From Crocinitomix catalasitica ATCC 23190 (GTDB lineage: Bacteria > Bacteroidota > Bacteroidia > Flavobacteriales_D > Crocinitomicaceae), in the NCBI RefSeq assembly GCF_000621625.1, contig NZ_JHXV01000021.1, positions 1 through 64,000 of the forward strand: a DNA stretch of 64,000 bases, written 5' to 3'. The notes under the pieces are model-generated. The model saw nothing but the letters and a program-made list of their open reading frames with translations, made no database searches and had not been told where the DNA came from. The first letter of the stretch is position 1; every line of letters starts with the position of its first letter. This document shows positions 9,051 to 17,411 of the stretch, in pieces. The position numbers and the translations under genes were made by a program.

Positions 9051-9725
9051 ATGAATACTTACAATAGAAATTTAGACTACTTAACTTATCAAAGGGGATT
9101 AACCTTTGGTAAGTTAGAGGAGCTATTAGCCATGCCAAAAGTTAGCTTAATGGAACCTGGTCCAGATGAATTGATAAGGGTAGCAGATTTCTTTGGCGTA
9201 AGCTTAGAAGTCTTGCTTAGACATGAAATTAATAAACTAGACGACGTCAATGCGAAAGACATCAAGTTAATAATTCTTGATGTTGACGGTACTATGACGG
9301 ATGGTGGAATGTATTTCTCTGAAAACGGTGACCAGATAAAAAAATACAATACCAAAGATGGAATGGCGATTAAGCGACTTTCAAAAACAGGCGTTCAATT
9401 TGGTATCATTTCACATGGACATAAATTAAACATGGTACAAGATCGTGCTAATTTACTTGGTATTCAACATGTTTATGTTGGACAAGACAAGAAGACTCAT
9501 GTACTTCAACAGTGGTGTTCTACTTTAAATTTACAACCATCTCAAGTAGCTTTTGTTGGTGACGACATCAATGATTTAGAGATTATGCAAACTGTTGGTA
9601 TCTCTGCTTGTCCAAATGATGCTGTTCTTGAAATTCAAAAAATATCCAGCATTATACTGACTAAAAAAGGCGGACAAGGTTGTATTAGAGAATTTATTGA
9701 TGTCTGGTTTAATGATGTCAAATAA
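9051..9725 (+). CDS. KdsC-like HAD phosphatase with N-terminal XRE-like helix-turn-helix domain
   Basis: 224 residues from the ATG at 9051, 13 bp after the DAHP synthase stop; an earlier in-frame start would overlap that gene. Residues 1-60 read like a degenerate XRE helix-turn-helix (DYLTYQRGLT, then LEELLAM, then DELIRVADFFGVSLEVLL). Residues about 75-224 are a HAD subfamily IIIA phosphatase of the KDO-8-phosphate phosphatase type: nucleophile ILDVDGTMTDGG, KKYNTKDGMAIK, a conserved GIISHG-type Ser position, Lys in VGQDKK, and AFVGDDINDLEIM. KdsC normally dephosphorylates KDO-8-P for lipopolysaccharide and is about 170 residues. The extra N-terminal domain is seen directly; its DNA binding is inference. 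Confidence 0.78.
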   Translation: MNTYNRNLDYLTYQRGLTFGKLEELLAMPKVSLMEPGPDELIRVADFFGVSLEVLLRHEINKLDDVNAKDIKLIILDVDGTMTDGGMYFSENGDQIKKYNTKDGMAIKRLSKTGVQFGIISHGHKLNMVQDRANLLGIQHVYVGQDKKTHVLQQWCSTLNLQPSQVAFVGDDINDLEIMQTVGISACPNDAVLEIQKISSIILTKKGGQGCIREFIDVWFNDVK

Positions 9726-10620
9726 GAAACTCATTATTATTGCTGGTCCTACTGCAATTGGAAAAACAGCACTAAGTATCCGCCTTGCAAAACATTATCA
9801 GTGCCCTATTCTATCATTTGATTCGCGTCAAATATATAAAGAGATGAATATTGGTACCGCAAAACCCAGTACGGAAGAATTAGCAGCGGCCGAGCATCAT
9901 TTTATTGGTACTCATTCTATTCACGAACGTTATACAGCGGGTATTTTTGAAAAAGAAGCACTTGAAACTTTAGATAAAATATTTGAAACGAACGAATATT
10001 GCATTGCTGTTGGTGGTAGCGGACTATACATTAATGCCTTGGCGTATGGAATAGATGACATTCCTTCAAATGAAGCAATTCGAGCTAGGTTAAAAGAAGA
10101 ATGGCAAACATTTGGTCTTGAAAAATTGGCGCAAAAAGTCAAAGACGTTGATCCAGAATATTATGAAATCGGCGATATGCAAAACTCTAGAAGAGTAATT
10201 AGAGCCCTTGAAACATTCGAATTAACCCATGAAAAGTACTCCGAATTAAGAAAAAAAACAGCTAAAAAAAGACCATTTCAAATGGCATGGATTGGATTAA
10301 ATACAGATAGAGAAATCTTATTCAACCAAATCAATTCACGTGTAGAGATTATGGTAAAAAAGGGTTTGATTGAAGAAGTTAAATCGCTTGAACCTTTCAA
10401 TCAATTAAAAGCACTTAAAACAGTAGGTTATAGCGAGTTATTTTCATATTTAAAAAATGAAATCCCCTTAGAAGAAGCCATTCGTCTAATTCAAAGAAAC
10501 ACGCGTCATTTTGCAAAAAGGCAAGTCACTTGGTTTGCTAAAAACACATCCGTCAATTGGTTTAAACCAGATCAAGATGAAGATATAACTCACAAAATAA
10601 ATCAGATTTTTTTGCCTTAA
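9715..10620 (+). CDS. miaA: tRNA dimethylallyltransferase MiaA
   Basis: About 301 residues. It transfers a dimethylallyl group to A37 of tRNAs that read UNN codons. Motifs: P-loop GPTAIGKT near the N-terminus, SFDSRQIYKEMNIGTAKP, GGSGLYINAL, NSRRVIRALE, and TVGYSEL towards the C-terminus. The length fits bacterial MiaA. Several in-frame ATGs exist (9697, 9712, 9715). I prefer 9715 (MSNKKLIIIAGPT), which overlaps the phosphatase stop by 11 bases, so the gene is probably the last of the preceding cluster. A different RNA-modification gene, mtaB, which acts on the same tRNA position 37, lies one gene further on. Confidence 0.93.
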   Translation: MSNKKLIIIAGPTAIGKTALSIRLAKHYQCPILSFDSRQIYKEMNIGTAKPSTEELAAAEHHFIGTHSIHERYTAGIFEKEALETLDKIFETNEYCIAVGGSGLYINALAYGIDDIPSNEAIRARLKEEWQTFGLEKLAQKVKDVDPEYYEIGDMQNSRRVIRALETFELTHEKYSELRKKTAKKRPFQMAWIGLNTDREILFNQINSRVEIMVKKGLIEEVKSLEPFNQLKALKTVGYSELFSYLKNEIPLEEAIRLIQRNTRHFAKRQVTWFAKNTSVNWFKPDQDEDITHKINQIFLP

Positions 10621-10645
10621 AATTTCCCTAATTGCTTTTAAGTTA

Positions 10646-10653
10646 TAATTTTG
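10646..10653 (+). promoter_or_regulatory. Promoter -7 box of the PUR-like gene
   Basis: TAATTTTG matches the Bacteroidota -7 consensus TAnnTTTG and lies 33 bases before the ATG at 10687, in a 66-bp gap after miaA. No clear -33 TTTG at the usual spacing. Confidence 0.5.
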
Positions 10654-10686
10654 TATTCAGTATAATAATAAATAAAACAGGTAAAG

Positions 10687-11010
10687 ATGAATGATAGAAA
10701 TGATGAAGTTTTTTCGAAAAGAGTAAAGGCTGGAAAACGAACTTACTTCTTTGACGTAAAAACAACCCGAGGAAAAGATTTGTATTTAACAATTACAGAA
10801 AGTAAAAGAACTGGGGATTACGAAGGGACACCTGAATACGAGAAGCACAAAATATTCCTATACAAAGAGGATTTTGATAAATTTTCTGACGGAATGGGAG
10901 AAGCATTAGACAAAATCAAAAGTCTTTGGGAAACTGGTGAGTATAAAAAACCTGAAGAAGAAGACGAATACAATACAACTAAAGAAGAAGTTACTTTCGA
11001 AGAATTGTAA
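10687..11010 (+). CDS. PUR-alpha-like DNA/RNA-binding protein (DUF3276)
   Basis: 107 residues, starting MNDRNDEVFSKRVKAGKRTYFFDVK, which I give here only as the position-1-to-25 PUR-like beta-strand region. It contains YLTITESKR and KIFLYKEDFDKF, typical of the small bacterial PUR-alpha relatives of Bacteroidota and spirochaetes that bind single-stranded nucleic acid. The last 25 residues are acidic and probably disordered (EEEDEY, EEVTFEEL). It has its own promoter box and is followed by a strong terminator, so it is likely monocistronic. The biological role is not established from sequence. Confidence 0.85.
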   Translation: MNDRNDEVFSKRVKAGKRTYFFDVKTTRGKDLYLTITESKRTGDYEGTPEYEKHKIFLYKEDFDKFSDGMGEALDKIKSLWETGEYKKPEEEDEYNTTKEEVTFEEL

Positions 11011-11034
11011 GCCTCACTTTAGCTAAACATATTT

Positions 11035-11067
11035 AAAAGCCTCAACAAATTGTTGAGGCTTTTTTTT
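11035..11067 (+). terminator. Rho-independent terminator after the PUR-like gene
   Basis: A perfect stem, AAAAGCCTCAACA (11035-11047) with TGTTGAGGCTTTT (11051-11063), has a 3-base loop and runs into a T tract ending at 11067. Confidence 0.9.
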
Positions 11068-11092
11068 GTTCGAATGAAATGCGAAAATTCCT

Positions 11093-11100
11093 TATCTTTG
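11093..11100 (+). promoter_or_regulatory. Promoter -7 box of mtaB
   Basis: TATCTTTG is an exact TAnnTTTG match 10 bases before the mtaB ATG and just after the upstream terminator. The short distance implies a very short leader. Confidence 0.5.
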
Positions 11101-11110
11101 CAAAATAGTT

Positions 11111-12427
11111 ATGAATCAGTATAAAAAAGTTGCTTTTTACACCTTAGGATGTAAGCTAAATTTCTCAGAAACCTCTACCATCTCTCGTAATTTCGAAGAA
11201 GAGGGTTACGCTAAAGTTGATTTTAACGATCAACCTGATATTTTCGTTATCAACACTTGTTCGGTGACTGAAAATGCAGATAAGAAGTGTAGACAGATAG
11301 TAAAAAAGGCGCTCAAAGTCAATCCTAACGCTTTTGTAACGATGATTGGGTGCTATGCACAGCTTAAACCCGAAGAAATCAGCCATATTCCTGGTGTTGA
11401 TTTAGTCTTAGGAGCAAATGAAAAGTTTAATATTCTTGCCCATGTCGAGGAATTAGAGAAGAATGAAACCGCACGTGTAGAAGCTATAAACATCAAGGAA
11501 ACAAAAGACTTTATTCCTTCTTTCAGCATTGGTGATCGTACTCGTTCTTTCTTAAAAGTTCAGGATGGCTGTGATTATTTCTGCACATTTTGTACAATTC
11601 CATTAGCGAGAGGTAAAAGTAGGAATGCAAATATCGCAGAAACGATTGAAGAAGCGAATAAAATTGCGGATACAGAAATCAAAGAAGTTGTGTTAACAGG
11701 CGTTAATATTGGTGATTTTGGTCAAGGTGGTGATGAGAACTTTTACGAACTCGTTCAACAGTTAGATCAAGTTGAAGGTATTGACCGTTTTAGAATATCA
11801 TCGATTGAACCCAATTTATTAAGCAATGAGATCATCGATTTCGTTAGCACATCAAACAGATTTGTTCCTCACTTCCACATTCCATTGCAGTCAGGTTCTG
11901 ACGAATTGCTTAAGAAGATGCGCCGAAAATATTTAACGGCTTTATATACTGAACGTGTTGAACAGATTAAATCGACAATGCCGAACGCATGTATTGGTGT
12001 TGATGTAATTGTTGGATTCCCTGGTGAATCAGATGAAGAATTTATGAAAACAGTTACTTTCTTAAATGAATTAGATATTTCATATCTTCATGTTTTTACC
12101 TATTCGGAAAGAGCGAATACAACTGCAAAAAAAATGGAGAATGCTGTTCCAATGCATATTCGTCGAGAAAGAAGTAAACAGCTTCATATCTTATCAGAAA
12201 AGAAAAAAAGAGCATTCTACGAATCTCAAATAGGCACTGAGTGGCGTGTATTGTTTGAAGCTGAAGAGAACGAAGGTGTAATGTATGGTTTCACGGAAAA
12301 CTATGTCAAAGTAAAAACAGCCTTTAATCCTACGCTGATTAATCAAACGGTGAAAGTTAAACTAGAAACGATTGACAGTTCTGGTTTTATGGCCATTGAA
12401 TTATTAGAGAAAATCGTTCCTTGTTAA
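11111..12427 (+). CDS. mtaB: tRNA ms2-t6A37 methylthiotransferase MtaB
   Basis: 438 residues. A radical-SAM enzyme that adds a methylthio group to t6A37 of tRNAs. Residues 1-125 are the N-terminal methylthiotransferase domain with cluster-binding Cys14, Cys50 and Cys81. The radical-SAM CxxxCxxC is at Cys154, Cys158 and Cys161 (GCDYFCTFC), followed by PLARGKSRN. The C-terminal region (about 370-438) fits a TRAM domain that binds the tRNA. VTENADKKC and the order of the three N-terminal cysteines favour MtaB over MiaB or RimO, which are the alternatives. It is preceded by a terminator and its own promoter box, so it stands alone. Confidence 0.9.
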   Translation: MNQYKKVAFYTLGCKLNFSETSTISRNFEEEGYAKVDFNDQPDIFVINTCSVTENADKKCRQIVKKALKVNPNAFVTMIGCYAQLKPEEISHIPGVDLVLGANEKFNILAHVEELEKNETARVEAINIKETKDFIPSFSIGDRTRSFLKVQDGCDYFCTFCTIPLARGKSRNANIAETIEEANKIADTEIKEVVLTGVNIGDFGQGGDENFYELVQQLDQVEGIDRFRISSIEPNLLSNEIIDFVSTSNRFVPHFHIPLQSGSDELLKKMRRKYLTALYTERVEQIKSTMPNACIGVDVIVGFPGESDEEFMKTVTFLNELDISYLHVFTYSERANTTAKKMENAVPMHIRRERSKQLHILSEKKKRAFYESQIGTEWRVLFEAEENEGVMYGFTENYVKVKTAFNPTLINQTVKVKLETIDSSGFMAIELLEKIVPC

Positions 12428-12431
12428 ACAC

Positions 12432-12462
12432 AAAAAAACATCAACCCAACTAAGGATTGATG
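12432..12462 (-). terminator. Terminator of rocD
   Basis: Read on the minus strand, CATCAATCC pairs with GGGTTGATG around a short loop and is followed by seven T residues (the A tract at 12432-12438 on the plus strand). Confidence 0.75.
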
Positions 12463-12488
12463 CTCTATCTTTAAAATTTATTGGCGAA

Positions 12489-13724
12489 TTAAAATTCAGC
12501 CAAAGTTTTATCTATAATTGAAATACAATCTATTAATTCATCTTTTGTCATCACCAATGGTGGTGCAAAACGAATGATATTACCATGTGTTGGCTTCGCT
12601 AATAAACCATTATCACGTAATTTTAAACAGATATTCCAAGCAGTCTCACTTTCTTCACTATCGTTAATTACCACTGCATTCAACAATCCTTTACCACGTA
12701 CCAATTTAACAATTGGGTATTTAGCAACTAATTTGTGAATTTCATCTCTAAAAAACTGACCTAATTCTTCTGCTTTTTCAGCTAGATTTTCATCTTTCAC
12801 AACCTCAAGCGCAGCCATTGCAACAGCAGCACCAACTGGATTCCCACCAAAAGTAGAACCATGTTGACCTGGCTTAATTACTCCCATCACTGTATCATTA
12901 GCTAAAACAGCAGAAACTGGATAAACACCTCCTGAAATTGCTTTCCCTAAGATTAAGATATCTGGCTCTACCTCTTCGTGATCAACAGCTAATAATTTTC
13001 CTGTTCTAGCAATCCCTGTTTGCACTTCATCAGCGATAAATAATACGCCACTTGCTTTACACAATTCTTTTGCTTCTGATAAATAGTTATCATCGGGAAC
13101 ATATACTCCCGCTTCACCTTGAATAGGTTCTACCATAAATCCAGCAACGTTCTCTTCAGCTAAAGCTTTTTCTAAAGCTTCAATATCATTGTAAGGAATT
13201 TTTATAAATCCTGGTGTATAAGGACCGAAGTTCTTTCTTGCATTTTCATCGTTAGAAAATGATATAATTGTTGTAGTTCGTCCGTGAAAATTGTTTTCAC
13301 AAACAATAATATTTGCTTCATTTTCTGGAATACCATTCTTCTCGTATGCCCATTTACGACAAAGTTTAATTGCTGTCTCAACAGCCTCTGCCCCTGTATT
13401 CATTGGTAATATTTTATCAAAACCAAAATACTCAGTTACATATTTTTCGAATTGACCAAGTACATTATTGTGAAATGCACGAGAAGTTAGCGTTAACGTT
13501 CTAGCTTGGTTTACCATCGCATCTACAATTCTAGGATGACAATGACCTTGGTTTACTGCTGAATATGCTGATAAAAAATCATAATACTTTTTACCTTCAA
13601 CATCCCAAACATATACTCCTTCTCCTCTTTCTAATACCACTGGTAATGGATGATAATTATGTGCGCCATGCTTATCCTCCATTTCAATTAATTGCGCTGA
13701 AGATAATTTTTCTAAAGTTTTCAT
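12489..13724 (-). CDS. rocD: Ornithine--oxo-acid aminotransferase RocD
   Basis: 411 residues. A PLP enzyme converting ornithine and 2-oxoglutarate to glutamate semialdehyde and glutamate. It carries the class III aminotransferase signature region, [15 protein letters not shown], and the PLP-binding lysine in [10 protein letters not shown] near residue 260. The N-terminal motif [20 protein letters not shown] and the [13 protein letters not shown] segment are characteristic of ornithine aminotransferase rather than acetylornithine aminotransferase, the main alternative. It is a single gene with an own terminator on its 3' side and a -7 box about 100 bases upstream. Confidence 0.92.
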   Translation of the reverse strand: MKTLEKLSSAQLIEMEDKHGAHNYHPLPVVLERGEGVYVWDVEGKKYYDFLSAYSAVNQGHCHPRIVDAMVNQARTLTLTSRAFHNNVLGQFEKYVTEYFGFDKILPMNTGAEAVETAIKLCRKWAYEKNGIPENEANIIVCENNFHGRTTTIISFSNDENARKNFGPYTPGFIKIPYNDIEALEKALAEENVAGFMVEPIQGEAGVYVPDDNYLSEAKELCKASGVLFIADEVQTGIARTGKLLAVDHEEVEPDILILGKAISGGVYPVSAVLANDTVMGVIKPGQHGSTFGGNPVGAAVAMAALEVVKDENLAEKAEELGQFFRDEIHKLVAKYPIVKLVRGKGLLNAVVINDSEESETAWNICLKLRDNGLLAKPTHGNIIRFAPPLVMTKDELIDCISIIDKTLAEF

Positions 13725-13826
13725 AGTGTTTTACTTGCTAATGATTAATAAATCTTATTTATGCTTTAGGTTCATCACGGAGAATACCCATCCTTTCCTC
13801 AATATTGGAGAGAAATCATCCTGTTG

Positions 13827-13834
13827 CAAAGATA
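13827..13834 (-). promoter_or_regulatory. Candidate promoter -7 box of rocD
   Basis: On the minus strand this reads TATCTTTG, an exact TAnnTTTG match, about 100 bases before the rocD start. The leader would be long; no further motif was recognised in it. Confidence 0.4.
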
Positions 13835-13933
13835 AAAAAAATATTCCGTCTTAAATTTCATTTTGAACTTATAACATCATTAACGAAGTTTAAAAGAATA
13901 CTAATTCTTCCAAATCTTGCTTATAAATTTGAG

Positions 13934-13941
13934 TACTTTTG
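13934..13941 (+). promoter_or_regulatory. Candidate promoter -7 box of the YigZ-like gene
   Basis: TACTTTTG matches TAnnTTTG and ends 6 bases before the GTG at 13947. A second match, TAAATTTG, lies at 13924-13931. The proximity implies a nearly leaderless mRNA and supports GTG 13947 over the upstream TTG as the start. Confidence 0.4.
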
Positions 13942-13946
13942 TTCTT

Positions 13947-14567
13947 GTGACGAATAAAACGGACGAATATTTAACAATTTCTGAAATCAGTGAAGGATTT
14001 TACAAAGAGAAGGGATCAAAATTCCTAGCCTTTGTTATTCCGTGTAAAACAGAGGATAAAGCCAAAGAATACATTGATAAATTCAGAAAAGAACATCACA
14101 ACGCTTGTCATGTGTGTTTTGCTTGGCGATTCGGAACTGAAAAGTTTCACGACCGTTATTCTGATGATGGAGAACCGAATAATTCAGCTGGAAAACCAAT
14201 TTTCGGACAAATTATTGCTTTCGACCTGACTAATGTACTTATTGCTGTTGTCCGTTATTATGGAGGCACAAACTTAGGTGTAGGCGGATTGGTTAATGCT
14301 TACAAAACAAGTGCAAAAGAAGCCTTGAAGATTGCTAAAATCCGAAAGCGATCTATCTCTAATTATTATGAAATCACTTATAATTATAGCGAAACAGGTG
14401 CTGTAATGAGCTTACTCAATAAGTTTGACGCGTCTATTAAATCACAGAATTTTGACGACTCTTTGCCTTCAATTACTGTGTTTTTACCAAGAATGAAAAG
14501 CGAAGGCATGGTTGCTGCTTTTGAACTTTTGATCAATATTAATATAAAACTGATTTATACAAGATAA
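13947..14567 (+). CDS. YigZ/IMPACT family protein
   Basis: About 206 residues from GTG 13947. The frame extends up to TTG 13917, but that region contains the promoter-like boxes and the family usually begins close to the SEGFYKEKGSKF motif. The core has HHNACHVCFAWR, DDGEPNNSAGKPI and VRYYGGTNLGVGGL, which define the UPF0029/IMPACT family (E. coli YigZ). The C-terminal part fits the small DUF1949 ferredoxin-like domain. Relatives have been linked to translation regulation and RNA binding; the biochemical role is unclear. Its stop overlaps the start of the M42 peptidase (TAATG), so the two are coupled. Confidence 0.85.
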   Translation: MTNKTDEYLTISEISEGFYKEKGSKFLAFVIPCKTEDKAKEYIDKFRKEHHNACHVCFAWRFGTEKFHDRYSDDGEPNNSAGKPIFGQIIAFDLTNVLIAVVRYYGGTNLGVGGLVNAYKTSAKEALKIAKIRKRSISNYYEITYNYSETGAVMSLLNKFDASIKSQNFDDSLPSITVFLPRMKSEGMVAAFELLININIKLIYTR

Positions 14568-15490
14568 TGGAACTTTTACAAAAATTAATCGCCATAAGAG
14601 GCACGAGCGGTGATGAGTCTGAAATTAAGAACTATATAAAGGCTTATGTGATGGAGAATTTGGGCAATTGGAAAGTTCAACCAGAAATAATTGATGGTGA
14701 TGGTTTTCAAGATGCATTAATCCTTGTGTTTGGTAAACCACGTACGGCTATTTTTGCGCATACAGACACCATTGGCTTTACTGTTGGATACAATAATCAA
14801 TTGATAAAAATAGGTGGACCAGTTATTCAAGAAGGTTTAGCTTTAGTTGGAAGTGATAGTTCTGGAGAAATTGAAACAGAACTTATGGTCATCGAAAATG
14901 AAGTTGGTCAAACTTTTTACAAATGTGTTTATGACAGAGTAATTGATAGAGGAACACCGCTTTCATTCAAACCTAATTTCAGAAATGAAACCCATTCAAT
15001 TAGTACACCATATCTGGACAATAGACTAGGTGTTTGGTCGGCTCTTCGTGTCGCTGAAAATTTAGAAGATGGTGCTATTGTATTTTCTACATACGAAGAA
15101 CACGGTGGTGGATCTGTCGGTTTTTTAGGCAAGTATTTACTTGAAAAGCACAACATAAAACAAGCATTAATATCAGATATCACTTGGGTTACAGATGGTG
15201 TTCAACACGGAAAAGGTGTCGCCATTTCAATGAGAGATCAAGGCATTCCTAGACGTGTGTTTTTGAATAAAATTATTGCCATTGCTAAAGATTCAAAAAT
15301 TCCTTATCAACTTGAAGTGGAGAGTGCAGGAGGTAGTGATGGAACAATGCTTCAAAAAACATCTTTGCCGTTTGATTGGTGCTTCATTGGCGCACCAGAA
15401 AACAATGTTCACTCTCCAGATGAAACGGTCTACAAAAATGACATTAACGCAATGGTTGCCATGTATGAATTGCTAATGCTAGAACTCTGA
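14567..15490 (+). CDS. M42 family metallo-aminopeptidase
   Basis: 307 residues, cytoplasmic. The two-metal site of M42/M20-type peptidases is visible: FAHTDT (His65, Asp67), YLDNR (Asp151), YEEHGGG (Glu177, Glu178), ISDI (Asp204) and VHSPDE (His282). The arrangement fits co-catalytic-zinc or cobalt aminopeptidases of family M42, which form tetrahedral assemblies and degrade peptides. It is a little shorter than typical members (about 340-360 residues). It is translationally coupled to the YigZ-like gene. Confidence 0.82.
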   Translation: MELLQKLIAIRGTSGDESEIKNYIKAYVMENLGNWKVQPEIIDGDGFQDALILVFGKPRTAIFAHTDTIGFTVGYNNQLIKIGGPVIQEGLALVGSDSSGEIETELMVIENEVGQTFYKCVYDRVIDRGTPLSFKPNFRNETHSISTPYLDNRLGVWSALRVAENLEDGAIVFSTYEEHGGGSVGFLGKYLLEKHNIKQALISDITWVTDGVQHGKGVAISMRDQGIPRRVFLNKIIAIAKDSKIPYQLEVESAGGSDGTMLQKTSLPFDWCFIGAPENNVHSPDETVYKNDINAMVAMYELLMLEL

Positions 15491-15599
15491 TTGGGTGGAA
15501 TTAGGAATTTAAGCATTTCACTGTTCACATCTTTTTATCTTCTATTCCTTAATTCCCTTATTTTTTTTCGTAAATTGTTAAATACTATTACGAGAAAAC

Positions 15600-17405
15600 A
15601 TGAGATATTTATTGACACTTTTTGCTATATTATCAATTGCAATTGTTTCCTTCAGTCAAAAAAAACAGAGTTTTATAGGAGCTGGTAATAATCAAGGAAT
15701 CTCTGTTAGCTCAAGTAATTCAGCAAAATTATACGAGGGTGAATTTACTGCAAGCGATGAGAACACTATAAACGGTGAAGGTTTAATCGCAAAAAAAATT
15801 GAAGCAGCACGTTTTTTATCTCAGGCTACTTTTGGAGCGAATCCAGAATTGGTTCAAACTGTTGCAGATATTGGAATTGAAAAATGGTTAACTAAACAAT
15901 TCAATACGCCTGCTAGTAATCTCTCCAAATCAATTCAAGAAGTTTATACCATTTGTTTTGATCTTCATTTAGAAAGAGGACGTGATTCTATTTCGTACCC
16001 TACTCGCCCACAAGCTTATCAACTTGATTATGCTTGGTGGGACATGACTATTAGGGGTGATGACTTATTAAGACAACGAATGGCCTATGCATTAAGTGAA
16101 ATATTGGTCATTTCTACAGAATCAAACATTGGAGGTTACGGCTTAGCAATGGCTAATTATTATGACATTCTATTGAGCAATGCATTCGGTAATTACCGAG
16201 ATATATTAGGTGAAATATCAAAACACCCGGCAATGGGTGTTTATTTGAGTCATTTGAATAATGCAAAGTCGAATGAAGATCGAAATACTTTTCCTGATGA
16301 GAATTTTGCGCGAGAAATAATGCAACTTTTTTCAATTGGTTTAAATATGCTAAATGATGACGGCTCATTAAAACTCGATAATGACGGGAAGGCAATTCCT
16401 ACATACGACAACGATGACATCAAAGAATTTGCTAAAATATTTACTGGTTTTGGTATAGGTGCTAGAAAAGATGGAGAAGAACCTGAGTTTTGGAATAGTA
16501 TTTATATTGCTGATGTAACTAAGCCGATGTTAATGCATGAGGACTATCATGAGGAAGGTCCAAAATATTTACTAAATGGTTATACAATTCCAGGTGGACA
16601 AACAGGTGTTAAAGATGTCGAAGATGCTTTAGACCATATCTTTAACCACCCGAATGTAGGTCCATTTATTTGTCTAAGATTAATTCAGCATTTTATCAAA
16701 TCGAATCCAACACCTGGCTACATCGAGAATGTGGTTAAAGTTTTTAATAACGACGGCAATGATGTTCGTGGGAATATGCAAGCGGTTTTAAAAGCTATTC
16801 TGATGCACCCCGAGGCAAGAGATTGTGAGTGGATCTCAAACGCGGCGCAAGGAAAATTAAAAGAACCTATTTTGAGGGTAACAGGGTTTACAAGACAATT
16901 TGCGGGTACATCTTCTTATGATAAGTATTGGAACTATTCGTATAATCTAATAAACGATTTAGATCAACACCCACTGCACTCTCCTACCGTTTTTAATTTT
17001 TTTAATCCGTTTTATAGTCCAAATGGGCCATTAGGTGATGCTGATTTAATGGGGCCTGAATTTGAAATTCATGATTCTCGTACAAGCATCAACTTTGCTA
17101 ACCATGTTTATTATTGGGTGGAATGGGAATATTTATTGGTTTGTCGAGCAGATGATGTACCAGAAGGCAGTGACAATGTTGTTCCCACCGACCTCTCCAA
17201 TTTAATGACATACGCGCACGATGCAGATGTTTTGCTAGATCATTTAGATATTTATTTGTGTAATGGTCAAATGTCTGATCGAACAAGGGGAATTATTAAA
17301 GAAACAATCAACAAATATGATTTAACGCTTAGTGGTGCTTATTCTAGAATACAATTGGCTACTTATTTAATATTAATAAGTCCTGATTTTACGATATTAA
17401 ACTAA
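15600..17405 (+). CDS. Secreted DUF1800 family protein
   Basis: 601 residues. An N-terminal signal peptide (about 1-20, ending VSFSQ) precedes a DUF1800 domain: ARFLSQATFGANPEL near residue 65, then TRPQAYQLDYAWWD, MAYALSEILVIS, and NFAREIMQLFSIGL with TGFGIGA. DUF1800 proteins are exported and very often encoded next to DUF1501 proteins, as here (6-bp gap to the next gene). The function is not known. It is the first gene of a three-gene secreted cluster running to 19544. Confidence 0.85.
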   Translation: MRYLLTLFAILSIAIVSFSQKKQSFIGAGNNQGISVSSSNSAKLYEGEFTASDENTINGEGLIAKKIEAARFLSQATFGANPELVQTVADIGIEKWLTKQFNTPASNLSKSIQEVYTICFDLHLERGRDSISYPTRPQAYQLDYAWWDMTIRGDDLLRQRMAYALSEILVISTESNIGGYGLAMANYYDILLSNAFGNYRDILGEISKHPAMGVYLSHLNNAKSNEDRNTFPDENFAREIMQLFSIGLNMLNDDGSLKLDNDGKAIPTYDNDDIKEFAKIFTGFGIGARKDGEEPEFWNSIYIADVTKPMLMHEDYHEEGPKYLLNGYTIPGGQTGVKDVEDALDHIFNHPNVGPFICLRLIQHFIKSNPTPGYIENVVKVFNNDGNDVRGNMQAVLKAILMHPEARDCEWISNAAQGKLKEPILRVTGFTRQFAGTSSYDKYWNYSYNLINDLDQHPLHSPTVFNFFNPFYSPNGPLGDADLMGPEFEIHDSRTSINFANHVYYWVEWEYLLVCRADDVPEGSDNVVPTDLSNLMTYAHDADVLLDHLDIYLCNGQMSDRTRGIIKETINKYDLTLSGAYSRIQLATYLILISPDFTILN

Positions 17406-17411
17406 TACAAT

